In this document: positions 1-9,774 of the stretch, one piece after another
Layout of the letters: every line of letters begins with the position of its first letter
How positions within the stretch are numbered: position 1 is the stretch's first letter
NCBI GenBank assembly: GCA_014529385.2
Contig: CM043966.1
Coordinates: forward strand, 105,225,087-105,289,086
Direction of reading: 5' to 3'
Source of the DNA: Adiantum capillus-veneris
Taxonomy: Eukaryota > Streptophyta > Polypodiopsida > Polypodiales > Pteridaceae
Length of the DNA stretch: 64,000 nt
Translations under genes and position numbers: made by a program
The notes under the pieces: generated by a model
Told to the model about the DNA's origin: nothing
The model's input: the letters and a program-made list of their open reading frames with translations, nothing else
Databases searched by the model: none

Positions 1-1645
1 CTTCTGCCCATTTTGTGAGATAGTCTGTAGCCACAATGATATATTGGGTATGGGTGCGATATGCAGGAGGTGAAATAGGTCCCACAAAATCAATGCCCCA
101 TTTTGGAAATGCCCTTGCTTCCATCATTGGCCGTAGTGGCATCTCATCTCTCTTTATCGGCACCTTGGTGCGCTGACATGCGTCACAACTCTTTACAAAC
201 TCTTCAACATCCATATGCAATGTAGGCCACCATATTCTTGCGGTTAAGACAATTTTTGCTGTCTTATCGCCTGAAAAATTTCCTCCACTTATTCCTCTAT
301 GTGCATGTTCTAGAATTAGCAGGTATTCACTTTCACTTGCACATATTCTAAGTTGATTGTCCTTTCCTCGCTTATAGAGTTGGTTCCCAATTAACTGAAA
401 GTCACGAGCCTCCAGCTCTATAGCCCTTTTCTGTGCTCTTGTTATGTTTTCAGAAAACGTCCTGGTGGTTAAGAAATCAATGATATATTGACTCCATGCA
501 GGTGCAATGTTTACCTGAAACAATGTCGCGTGATCCACTGGTCGTTTGGCACTACATATAGTACAATTGGTAACATAAGAATGTGTGTCTGCATACATAG
601 TTGGCCAATAAACCCCTAACTGTTTCAGTCTCTGGTGTGTTTTCACTGTTGAACAATGAAATGCACAATCCTGGACATGCGCCTCTTCTAGGTAACACTC
701 AAATTTCTCCGGATTTATACATAATCGTAGAATTTGGTCTGATCCTAGATGATAGAGCCGTCCTGCAATCAACTGGAACTTTTTTGTTTGTCGAATTGTT
801 TGTAGTTTGGATCTGTATTCCGTGTTATCAAACCTACCTCCAAAGGAAAGAATGCTAACAATTTCCTGAGACCATTTGGGTATCATTTCAATATTGAAAA
901 GATAAGCATCTGGTATGTCATCATCTACTCCTTCACGAGCTTCCCCATTGTGTATCCTTGAAAGATGATCCGCTCGTAGATGGGTTTTACCCTTTTTGAC
1001 CACCACTGTGAAATCAAACTCTAGCAATATAATAAACCGGCGTACAATTCTCCCTGTATTGCATGGTTTATTCACCAGATACAAAAGAGCTTGATGATCT
1101 GTGAAGAACACAAATTTGTTTGTGAGCAAATAATGCCAAAATTTCTTTACAACATAAATCATTCCTAAGCCCTCTCTTTTAGTGATTGTGTAGTTCTTTT
1201 CCGCACTATTTAACTGTCGGCTTGCATAACAAATTGGAAAATCCATTGTTCGTTGAGCCAGAATACTCTCGATTGCATATGTAGAAGCATCAATGTGAAC
1301 ATGGAATATATTTTCCCAATTCCGTGCTTTAAGTACAGGTGCTGATACAAGGTTTTCCTTCAGCTTTTGGAATGAAGTTTCACACTCCTTGGTCCAGTTG
1401 AAATTGACTAGCAAACGATACAGAGGTTGTGTGATGACTGCATACATATATATGAATCTTCGATAATACCCATAGTGTCCCATGAGGATTGCACTTGTTT
1501 CGCATTAGTAGGCCTGGGTAGGTCTACTATGACTTTGACTTTGTTTAGGTCTGTGGTTATGCCATTTCTTGAGACAGTGTGTCCTAAGATGCGGCCTTGC
1601 TTAACCATAAAAATACACTTTTCCGGGTTAGGACCATGCAAACAC
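1..1645 (-). pseudogene. Element 1 pol: RT remnant, RNase H, duplicated H2C2 module, integrase start
   Basis: On the minus strand the first piece (1645 to about 1487) is the region after the RT active site (PEKC, ILGHTVS, DLPRPTNAKQVQ). A frameshift near 1485 joins it to a frame that stays open to position 1, nearly 500 codons. That frame gives GYYRRFI, an RT-type RNase H (HVHIDAST, KFVFFTDHQALLYL, RADHLSRI), two successive zinc-binding modules (553-778 and 176-402), and the integrase core start (KWGIDFVGP, ATDYLTKWAE). The second module has Asn where the second His ligand is expected (AHRGISGGNFS). The RT palm with its YxDD motif is absent. The open frame is long only because it leaves the window; the missing RT makes it a defective copy. 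Confidence 0.85.
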
Positions 1646-2577
1646 ATCTTTATACTTCTTGAGAAGTTGTGTTAGCCGTTCTTCTTCTTCAGGCTCTAAA
1701 TCGGTTGCTATATAGACTCGCTGAGGTATTTCACCTGGTTCCGTGAGGTCTATCCTTTTTGCATTTTCTGGCCCATCGTAAGATTCCTGGTTGGTTCTTT
1801 CCTTGTGACTGGTGGTGTCATTATGATTTTTCTGTCCTGGATGGTGAATTTCCGATAGTGCGATGGTACATTCATGTTTCCCTTCTCTTTCTCCCCTTTA
1901 CCATCACTATCTTCCTCAGTAGTCCATATCTCTCGTAACGACCGTTTCAGTTCTTGGTATTTCTGTTTACGCTCCAGTTTGGTCCACTCTTGGTCTTTCG
2001 TTGTTTCTTTTTTTGATTTTTGAGATTTTGTTTCTGTTTTAGCTTTTCGCACTTGTCTTTTTTCCTCTAGCGTTCTTTTCCTTCGAACTTTTGAGAATCT
2101 TCATGATATTTGATCTTTTACACAATCCTCTGCTTTTACAAGCATCAGATAGTGAGTTTTACCTTTTATCCTGGGCATCAGGTTCTCTCTCTCTTTGTTT
2201 GCTGCTCGTTTTCTCCTATAGCGTTCCTGGCGTCTAGGGTGCTGATTAGCAAAATCATAAAACTTGATATTTTCTGCTTTCTCCCCACACTCTCTTGAGT
2301 TGTCTGAACACTCATTATCTGCATCATTATTAACTTCTTGATGTTCAGAGGAGTTATAAAAATCTTCTTGTTCTGGTGGTTCTATCGTCTCATCTCCTCC
2401 TGGTATAATGCTTACCATGTAGTAGGGTAGCATATCATAGCCATCCTTGTCGCAAAACTTTGTTGTTGGACTATCTGTAATGGTACAGACATCCAATCTT
2501 GCTAGTATGTGTTCCCCTTCTAGAGGTTCCAAGGCATCTTCAGGAAAAGGTATCTGGAATATACTCCTTGTCCTCAA
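1646..2577 (-). pseudogene. Element 1 protease-RT linker, decayed
   Basis: Minus-strand fragments that I place between protease and RT. The upstream piece (2577-2101, 158 codons) is acidic and then very basic (QHPRRQERYRRKRAANKERE). The middle piece (2052-1750) is lysine-rich. The downstream piece reads KRIDLTEPGEIPQRVYIATD and then a run ending KKYKDVFAWS, the usual lead-in to a gypsy RT, followed at once by a stop and by sequence from beyond the RT active site. At least one frameshift lies between the middle and downstream pieces. No separate function can be assigned to the acidic and basic stretches. Confidence 0.6.
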
Positions 2578-2739
2578 TAGCTCTTTCTAAGACGCATTCC
2601 TCTCTTTTTAGGCTTCCACAATGTGAAGCTCCGCACATCCATAGCTTTTTTTTTTGCTCTAACCATGCTGGGAGTTTCGATCCTGCGACTGTAGCCGAAT
2701 CAAACTCTTCCACTGGTGTTTGGTTCACATCGTTATAAC

Positions 2740-3496
2740 TATGGTCTTTCAGGTGTATTTTGGTTGTTGTCTCACCATGTCTGAGGTATATGTGGTCGTA
2801 ACCTCAATCTTGGACCATCTTCAATTGTCGCATGAATGGTCTTCCCAAGATGATCTCATAATTGTTCTTTTTGTCGAAATCGACTATTGCAAATGTATGC
2901 TCATACTTGATTCCGCATGAAGTGACAATCACTTTTTCTAAGAGTCCTAGAGGCTTCTCCATGAACCCATCTGCCAATTGCAATTTCAGTCTGGTAGCTC
3001 TTAAAGCTGGTTTTCCCCATTTTTTCCAGATTTCCTTGGTGGAAATGGTAACTCCCGCTCCACTGTCAAGAATGGCTTTGGAAACTACTCCTTGGAATTC
3101 TACTGGTAGCGTGGTGTTTCCATCTTCTCCCTGGCAATACTCTCCAACCTTGTTTAAAGGTACTGGCCTAGTATTTAGTTGAGGCCTATCCAATTCTCTG
3201 AGCCCTTCCTTAAGCTTCGAGGTGGGGTCTTTCACTCCAAATTTTTCTAGGCATTTGCCTACTGTGGTCCACATGTTTGGTCGTAACCTTAGGAGTTCGG
3301 CTAATGTGATTGTGCATGCCACCGGGGTGGACAATAACTCAATCAACCCTTGTGAGTCCATCACTTTGTTAGAAGAAAGTCTTTGAGATGGGATTGCTCC
3401 CACTTCAGACTTGGCTTCATATTCTTCTAGGTAAGAGGGTAGAGTTTTCAGCGAGTCTGGTTGGCTGTGCCCCGAACCCTTGTGAATGTATATCAA
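2740..3496 (-). pseudogene. Element 1 aspartic protease region
   Basis: Minus-strand reading frame of about 230 codons. The catalytic loop is AILDSGAGVTIS (codons at about 3045-3075), with Asp-Ser-Gly intact. It is followed by a strand resembling LKLQLADG and by the C-terminal signature EIILGRPFMRQLKMVQD, as in gypsy retropepsins. The protein would cut the gag-pol polyprotein during particle maturation. The N-terminal 100 codons (LIELLSTPVACTITLAELL and on) are a linker I cannot assign. The frame ends at 2804, just after the protease signature. About 230 bases between this stop and the next piece hold no clear coding. Confidence 0.75.
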
Positions 3497-3653
3497 AGTT
3501 CATTGGTGACCTTGCCTCAAATTCTTAAATAGGAGGTAAGATCTCGTGTTTCTCTTTTCTCGTGCTGTTCATGTGGTTACTCACCCTGTTAGCCTCGTTG
3601 GCCTCACGGATTTGTTTCCACAGGTCATCTAGACCGTTACAGTCCTTACCCAT

Positions 3654-4560
3654 TTATGCCAATGTTTTAGGCTGGAACTCGTCACTTGCCTTATCTGTTG
3701 TATTTGGCACTATGATAGGCTCTCCCCTAGACTCATAGCCATTCGTTAGTCTTTCCTTCGTTTCTATTTGTTCCTCTAAAGTTGGTTGGATAGGGGTTGG
3801 AGCTGGTTCTTCTTGCCCATTTGCAGGTTTACCAAGCGGGTTTTCCATCAAAGATTGAGCTGTTTCAATCATCTTTCTACACATTTCCAACCTCTGTTTT
3901 TCTATTTTAGCATAAGGATAAGTCATCCATCTTTTCTCTTGGGTTTGGTTCTTTTTGAGTCTGGCTTCATAAGCTTTTAGAAGTGCATCCAACTGCTCAT
4001 TTACCTTGTCTGCCAGTACTGATCCTCCTGATCCTGAACTTTTGGGTTCTGCTATTTCCTTGGGTGCTATGGTTGCCGTGGTGTGTGAGCTTAGGCTAGC
4101 TAGATCCTCTAAACGCTCTAATCTATCCTTTGTGTGTTTTAACTCCTCGGATAGAGCTATTTGCTCTCGTTCTTTCCCGGCTTTCATACGCGCCTTTCTA
4201 GCAATCCAAGTGCTTCTTCGATTTTTCATTTCTGAACTTGGGGCATCGGTTTTTGGTTCTTCAATGATGGGTTCGTTCGTCATTCTTTGAGCTTGGGCTC
4301 GTGTCACCGCCTGAATAGGTATGATTGTTTCATTTTCTGACCCTCCACTGGAAGGCACGATTTCTAGTATGTTCAAGGTAGTTTTTGCTCCTTTGCTCGG
4401 GTTCTTAGGGCAATCAGGAATCAAATGAGTAACTCCACACTCTGTGCAATATGCGTTGAATCTAATGATTTCATCATGAGGGCAGTCTCTTAGCCAATGG
4501 TCTCCACCACACTTGTAGCAGGGTCCCTTGGGTTGTTGAGGTGCTCCTTGAGCTCCTCTT
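3654..4560 (-). pseudogene. Element 1 gag C-terminus with paired zinc knuckles
   Basis: The minus strand at 4520-4410 encodes two adjacent zinc knuckles, CYKCGGDHWLRDC and CTECGVTHLIPDC, both spaced C-x2-C-x3-H-x4-C. They are followed by a 250-residue hydrophilic region rich in Lys, Glu and Gln that probably forms a coiled coil (HTKDRLERLEDLASLSS, RLKKNQTQEKRWMTYPYAKIEKQRLE). In gypsy elements this part of gag binds the RNA genome. The frame is open from the knuckles to a stop at 3654. A paralogous stretch (VDVIPSSRGSDSN, 11,068-10,748) occurs in element 2, which shows the two elements belong to related families. Confidence 0.75.
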
Positions 4561-4577
4561 TGTTCGTATGCATGTCT

Positions 4578-6019
4578 CTATCCGCCCATGCCTCTGTTGG
4601 CTATGAACAACAATGTTCGTTCATCTAAGCTATATCTTCCTTCTCCTGCTGCTCGTGCAGCAGTTGGTGGTCCTGTATTTCCTATCATGCTCCATGGTTC
4701 TGGTGTCAAGGGTTCTTCTGGTGGATAATAGACAGGGTTTGCCGCATATCCATTGGGATATTCAAAATATGCATGCATAGGCACCAAAGCCTTCTCTTCT
4801 GATTCGGTTACCGTTGGTGTGTATCTTATGCCGACTGGTCGTAATCCCGGTAGGGGTGGTTGTTGCCCCAACACTGGTTGTGGTCTTTCTACACCTACAG
4901 GTCCTGGTAGGTTGCCTGCTTGATACCTAGGCATCGGTGGAACTTGAGGAGAAGCTACTTGAGCTTGGGGAGTGTAAGGTCTCTCTCTCACATATCCCTT
5001 GTTATAATAACATTCCTACGTCCCATGGTTTGTCCATTTTTTTTCCATAGCACACCACTTGGGCTGTTTAGCCTGGGGTTTGGAAAACAAGTTAATCTTT
5101 TTTAGCACTTCCTCTACAAGCTGCTCCTGGTTTACAGCCACTTCTCCTTTCGGTGCTGTCTTAGTGGACTTGCCTCCGATTTGCTGTGAAGATGAATCGT
5201 TGTCAAGATCCTTGAACTCAGCCTCTTTGTAGACCGCACAATTGTCCACAAGGTAAAGAGCCTCCTTGGTCAACTCATTCAACGTTGTGATCCTTTTCAT
5301 ATGTAAGTCCTTCCGGAGATCTGCATTCCTTAGTCCTTGGATAAATATAAGCATAAGGCTGGACTAAGTTGGCAGTTCTTCCGGAGGGCAGAACTTAACA
5401 TATCTTTTTAGTCTTAGGGATGCCTTTCGCACAGATTCCCTGTCTTTCTGTTTGAATTTATGGATTTGTGAGATGGTATTATGAGATATCCCCCTTTGTG
5501 AGAATTCCTCGATAAACTCGTCAAACACCTCCTCCATAGACTCAAAGTCTCTACGCTCCACAGAGTCAAACCAAGTAGCCCAAACCCTGCAAATTGGGGA
5601 GGGAAATCTAACACCTCTTCAGCTCTAATTACATGCACAAAGGCTGCTACATGATCTCTTGGATCTCTGTTTCCTGTGTATTTCTTGTTTACCCATTTTT
5701 GCACTCGAGAAGGTCTAATTCTATGATGGTCTACAAACCTCATCATTGGACCTCCACGTCCTAATCGATATACCTCCTTTAGTCTTCTGTAGTAAGCTGG
5801 TTCCTCTCCCAATGGTGCTCCTAAGCCATAATTTCTAACAGTTGTTGCAAGAGATGGTTCATCTCTTCGAACTCGTTCTATGGGTGGTCTTCCAGGCTCC
5901 ATTGACCCTTGAGTTTTTGGTTTACTCTCTCCTTGATACCTTGAATAGAGTGGTGGTTCTTGCAAATCCCTTAGCCCTCGTGTGGCTTGATAACTATCTT
6001 GGTTTCGGTCTTGCTCCAA
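4578..6019 (-). pseudogene. Element 1 gag capsid core and proline-rich region, frameshifted
   Basis: Three minus-strand frames together give a gypsy gag. The first (6019 to about 5560) has PYYR-like and RVQKWVNKKYTGNRDPRDHV, the start of a Retrotrans_gag capsid domain. After a frameshift near 5570, a second frame continues (ESMEEVFDEFIEEFSQRG, RESVRKASLRLKRY) to a stop near 5364. A third frame carries LIFIQGLRNADLRKDL to 5016. A separate Pro/Gly-rich stretch (4991-4578) follows and ends LFIANRGMGG just before the zinc knuckles. Capsid proteins of this kind assemble the virus-like particle. At least one frameshift and two stops make it non-functional as one protein. Confidence 0.75.
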
Positions 6020-6055
6020 TGTTGCACTTTGTCAAAGCCATGCCTGCAATGATGG

Positions 6056-7008
6056 CTAAGTTGCTGGTTGGTTTTGATTGTTCAATGTCTGCGGCGGTCC
6101 AGTAGAATGTGAGGTAGCGTTATACTCCTCTGAAAAGGGATTTGTCGACTTGCTAGGGGTGTAGGTGGCTCTTGGCACTTTGTCAGGGGCATATGTTGAT
6201 GCTCCTGGAACTGTTGCCTTTTCTAACTCCTCTGGGAGAATACGTTGGTATTCTCGCCCGTACCTATCAACAAAAACTATATCCTTCCCCAAAGCAGTTT
6301 CATAAGAGAATAAGTAAAGAACCTTGTCTTTGCTTAACTTGGTTAAGTATGGTTCTTTGCAGCGAAAGTAAGCGACTATTCCCTCACTCTCATGCTTGTA
6401 GATTCCCACGTTCTCATTATAAGTTGAAACCCTGGTTGTTTTCTTATCATACATAAAAATTGCTCCAGGTCAATCAATGTTTGGTGGCGGTTCTTGAGCT
6501 TCTGAAACCATTTTCCCCTTTGCCACGTTATCTCCATATCTGTTGTAATCTTCAGGGTTACTAACTATCAGATAGTGGTTCCCTTTTCGTCTCGGAATCT
6601 ATCTCCATCATCATAGACTCAAATTATCTCCAATCTCTGAGCCGGAATTTCTTCAATACAAATGCACTTGCGTCCTCGATAGTCAGAATAGACTAGGGCT
6701 CCCCTCGAGTTTGTTCCTTCTAAGAAGATCACAGTGAACTTGGAATCATTCAAAGGATTTAGGGAAGTACTTCCTCTTGGCATTGGTCCGTCGTAGGTAA
6801 AAACTCCTGGCTATTGACTACCCATCATGAAGAAAGATTTGTCTGACGAAGTGTCAGTATCACTACCTTCCTCAATAATCGGTGCTAGTGGATCTAGCCT
6901 TGCCTGAGTTACACTCTCCTCGGTGGACACTAAGCTACCTTGGTCACTTGCCACCTTTTGGTCTCTAAAAATGTATCTTCCTGATCTTAAATTCATCAAA
7001 ATTATCAA
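6056..7008 (-). pseudogene. Element 1 N-terminal gag extension of unknown function
   Basis: The minus strand starts with MNLRSGRYIF (ATG near 6996), which I take as the polyprotein start, then an acidic stretch (EEGSDTDTSSDKSFFMMGSQ) and an in-frame stop. The same frame continues with GPMPRGSTSLNPLNDSKFTV, SDYRGRKCICIEEIPAQRLE, another stop, and after a frameshift a 132-codon frame (6454-6056) with KDIVFVDRYGREYQRILPEE. I do not recognise this region as a known domain. It lies upstream of the capsid core, so it is an N-terminal extension or an additional ORF. Element 2 has comparable decayed sequence at 21,060-21,960. Confidence 0.5.
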
Positions 7009-8811
7009 TGCAATTTATCACAAATCCAACCACTCACCTGGCAAAGGATCAGTCTCCGCACAACCTCTTGCTTTGCTGCTGAATATACATGTACACAAGC
7101 ATTTAATTTCGGCAATCGAATCAAAGCATTTAGATGCTAGAGGTTATCTTAGTAATGATTGGTATAACTAGAGAGTTAATCTCAACCACTACTATATTTT
7201 ATACACGACTGATGTTCTAGATTAGGTCTGCTAATCTGGAACTGTATCTCCCTCGGATGTTGGTCAATTTTATGTGAAAAAGTCTGAATTCAATCTCTGC
7301 TCCCTCAAATGGACAAAAAAGATTCAAATTCACTTTCGAAAGAAGTTTTGGAACCCTTAAGCCAAATGGAACCTCACTGTCTAAGACGAGTCAAATTTTC
7401 TCTTCAGTAGGTCCCAGTAGACATCCTACGCGTAGGATGTCTCCTGCTCTGTTTTGCTTGGATTTTTGCACTATGGATTCCCCTTGATGTGCTGAGTCCA
7501 CATCTGTTTTCACTTTTTGATTTGGACACCTATAAGCTGGTCAATGGATCAGAAATCTGTTTTGACAGCCTGCTGCTCGTCTTGATCAGTCTAATCAACT
7601 CCAATTTGGACCAAAATTGACTAGGAGGCTTGCCTCAAACACCTTGCTATGCCCCCAGTCAGTATCTGGCTTCAATTCCTTGCTTTAGACATCCTACGTA
7701 TAGGATGTCTTTTTCATTAGAATGGCTTCAAATTCAAAGCACATGCTCCCCTTGAGTTGCTGATCACTTTGGTATGCTCATAGTCAAGTTTGGAGTGCAA
7801 AATCACACAGATGACATCCTACGCGTAGGATGTTTTTTTGGCCTGTTTGACCCCAGACTTGACCCACAGCTTCCCCTTGATGTCAGCAACCCAGTGGTAT
7901 GCTTAGATTTTGGTTTCGATTTCAAAAGTCCCCAATTTTAGCTGTTCTAGCCTTTTTCAGTCAAAAGTGCTAAAGTCTACTTAGAACCCAATTTTTTCAC
8001 CCAAATGAGATGAAACCTCTCTCAATCACTCAATATATAATGCAGATCATGCTCATGCAGCCATCCTATGGTTTTGGTCTTAAAATAATGCTTTGGCACA
8101 ATTTGGGTAGGATCTCTGGCAATTTCAGTCTATCTGACCTTATCCTGTCAAGACATGGTCAAATTTCCACTTTCTAGGTGAAAATAGAATAAGCCCCACC
8201 TTCTGAACACACCGGTAAACTCAAAATCCCAAAATTCCCACCAGATTAGCCTGTAGATATCCTATGCGTAGGATGTCTCCTGGCTTAAAATTAAATTTTT
8301 TCTTGGGGACAGAAATGCTCCTGATGCTCTGCAGCTCTATCAGAAACACTCATAGTAACTTTTGGACTTCACTTCAGCTTTCAAACACACTTTTGCGTCT
8401 TTTTGCGTCTTTTACAACCTTGTGATGAATCTACCAAGCAAGTATACATGCATGAAGTGCTCTAGATCTTGAATCATGATGTCCTACTTACTCTACTTCT
8501 ACTCGTCATATGAAATGGTGATAATGGTGTTTTGGTTGCTTCCTGGCCTCTCTGGACTCTCAAGCTCTTCTCTCAGCGCTTCTACCACTCCAACTCCTAC
8601 TCTAGAACTCAAATAATATCTAAAACTATCTCAGTCCACCTAAATCTACCTAAGTCGAAGGATCTAGGCCAGACACACGCTCCCTAGACTCCCTCTAAGA
8701 CCTAGAGAGTCCTCCACCCTCTGATCCTATCTAAATGTAAAACGAGACTCTTGGAAAGCCAAAAAATCCCTATCCTCAAGGACTAGTCTCGGTCACCTAC
8801 CTAAGATTTTC
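7009..8811 (-). other. Element 1 leader between primer site and gag
   Basis: A stretch of 1.8 kb without long frames, between the primer binding site and the first gag ATG, so it would be the 5' untranslated leader of the genomic RNA. It contains at least four diverged repeat units, each headed by the same palindrome and followed some 50-70 bases later by a CCCCTTGATG-like box (see the repeat entry). Long leaders are common in plant gypsy elements; this one is unusual for the repeated palindrome. Confidence 0.6.
7419..8278. repeat. Four copies of a recurrent palindrome in the element 1 leader
   Basis: The core ACATCCTACGCGTAGGATGT occurs at 7421-7440 and 7814-7833. Variants lie at 7687-7710 (arms AGACATCCTA and TAGGATGTCT around CGTA) and 8255-8278 (AGATATCCTA and TAGGATGTCT around TGCG). 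The first copy is a perfect 24-bp palindrome. A half copy (CGTAGGATGTCT) sits in the LTR near 9183. After each palindrome comes about 125 bp with loosely shared text including CCCCTTGATG or CCCCTTGAG and GGTATGCT, so the unit is a diverged repeat. As RNA each would form a 10-12 bp hairpin or a self-complementary dimer site. Confidence 0.7.
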
Positions 8812-8830
8812 ATCCCCGGCAGCGGCGCCA
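8812..8830 (-). promoter_or_regulatory. Element 1 primer binding site, tRNA-Asp type
   Basis: On the minus strand this reads TGGCGCCGCTGCCGGGGAT. It matches all but one base of the tRNA-Asp-complementary site known from plant Athila and Tat gypsy elements (TGGCGCCGTTGCCGGGGA). It lies one base inside the LTR end at 8832. It would bind the 3' end of a host tRNA to start minus-strand DNA synthesis. Confidence 0.85.
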
Positions 8831-8831
8831 A

Positions 8832-9774
8832 TGTTGGACGGATACGCCGCGACGGACGTCAACACAACGAGAACTCACCTAACATGATTTGTCAGCTAAG
8901 GACGAAGCTCGACCCGCAGGCGCATGGAAGCAAGCATAGGGTGTCAACCTACACTCAACCGACTCCTAACTAATTCCTACAGAGGTCTCTAACCAATGTC
9001 TAAGTCACAGCGTTCAGGAGTGCATAAGAGTAAACTTCCTACAACACTTTCTAGAGTCGAACATCCATCAAATAATCTCGAAACACCACAAAACTTGAAG
9101 GAGATCCTACTAACACCAATAGGTCGCTCTCCCTAAGGTCTATGAACCAAAACCCCAACCCAAAACACCCGGTGCAAAATCACGTAGGATGTCTGGCCGA
9201 AATTTTCAAGTCTTCGTTTTCAAAATCTAATGTGCCTAATGTGTGGCTCTACTCAATGTGTATGCGTGGATATGCTGCAATGCAAAATCGGACAACGTAT
9301 GCTCACCGAATCACCAGTTGAAGCTCGTAGATGGAGTTCGCAAAATCGGACCGTACGCGCACAATGTAGGTATCGGCGCGTAGCTCTCATCGGGGGCAAC
9401 ACGTTGCACTTCTCCGCACTCGATTCCGATCACCGGTGTACACGTAGCGTCAAGATGAAGCTCACATTCTCTCTCGTACACAATACGCTCACTCACAGAC
9501 TTCAAATTTTTTTAAAATGACAAAGGTCCTTCATTAAGGTCAAAAAGTGGTATAAATACCTTACAATTCTCAAACCCTAAAGTTCCAAATCACCCATCTA
9601 CTCAATCTAAATATCAAAACTGGGATAAAATCTGGAAACTTCTGTAAGCCCCAATATTTACAAGGTGAAATGTCGAGTTTTCTCAATAAATGAATAATTA
9701 CAAAAAAAATGATAATCTGCCGAGCCGTCATTTTCTGTAGGGTGTGTCCAGCTTCTAACAGACATCTACCAACA
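8832..9774 (-). repeat. Element 1 5' LTR (943 bp)
   Basis: Boundaries are set by the primer site on one side and by the inverted ends TGTTGG (8832-8837) and CCAACA (9769-9774). A possible TATA box on the minus strand (TATTTATA, 9551-9558) would place transcription start near 9,530. The partner 3' LTR is outside the window, so the boundary at 9774 rests on the terminal inverted repeat and on the change to element 2 sequence. Confidence 0.7.

Larger units (their letters stand above)
1..9774 (-). mobile_element. Ty3/gypsy LTR retrotransposon, element 1 (5' LTR to integrase; 3' end outside window)
   Basis: On the minus strand this reads 5' LTR, tRNA-Asp-type primer binding site, long leader, gag, aspartic protease, a reverse transcriptase remnant, RNase H, zinc-binding modules and the start of the integrase core, which runs off the left edge. 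The order protease, RT, RNase H, integrase places it in Ty3/gypsy (Metaviridae). The reading frame is broken by several stops and frameshifts and by loss of the RT core, so this copy cannot be autonomous. Its right LTR boundary abuts decayed gag of element 2, so it was inserted into that older element. The 3' LTR and the target duplication cannot be seen. Confidence 0.88.
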
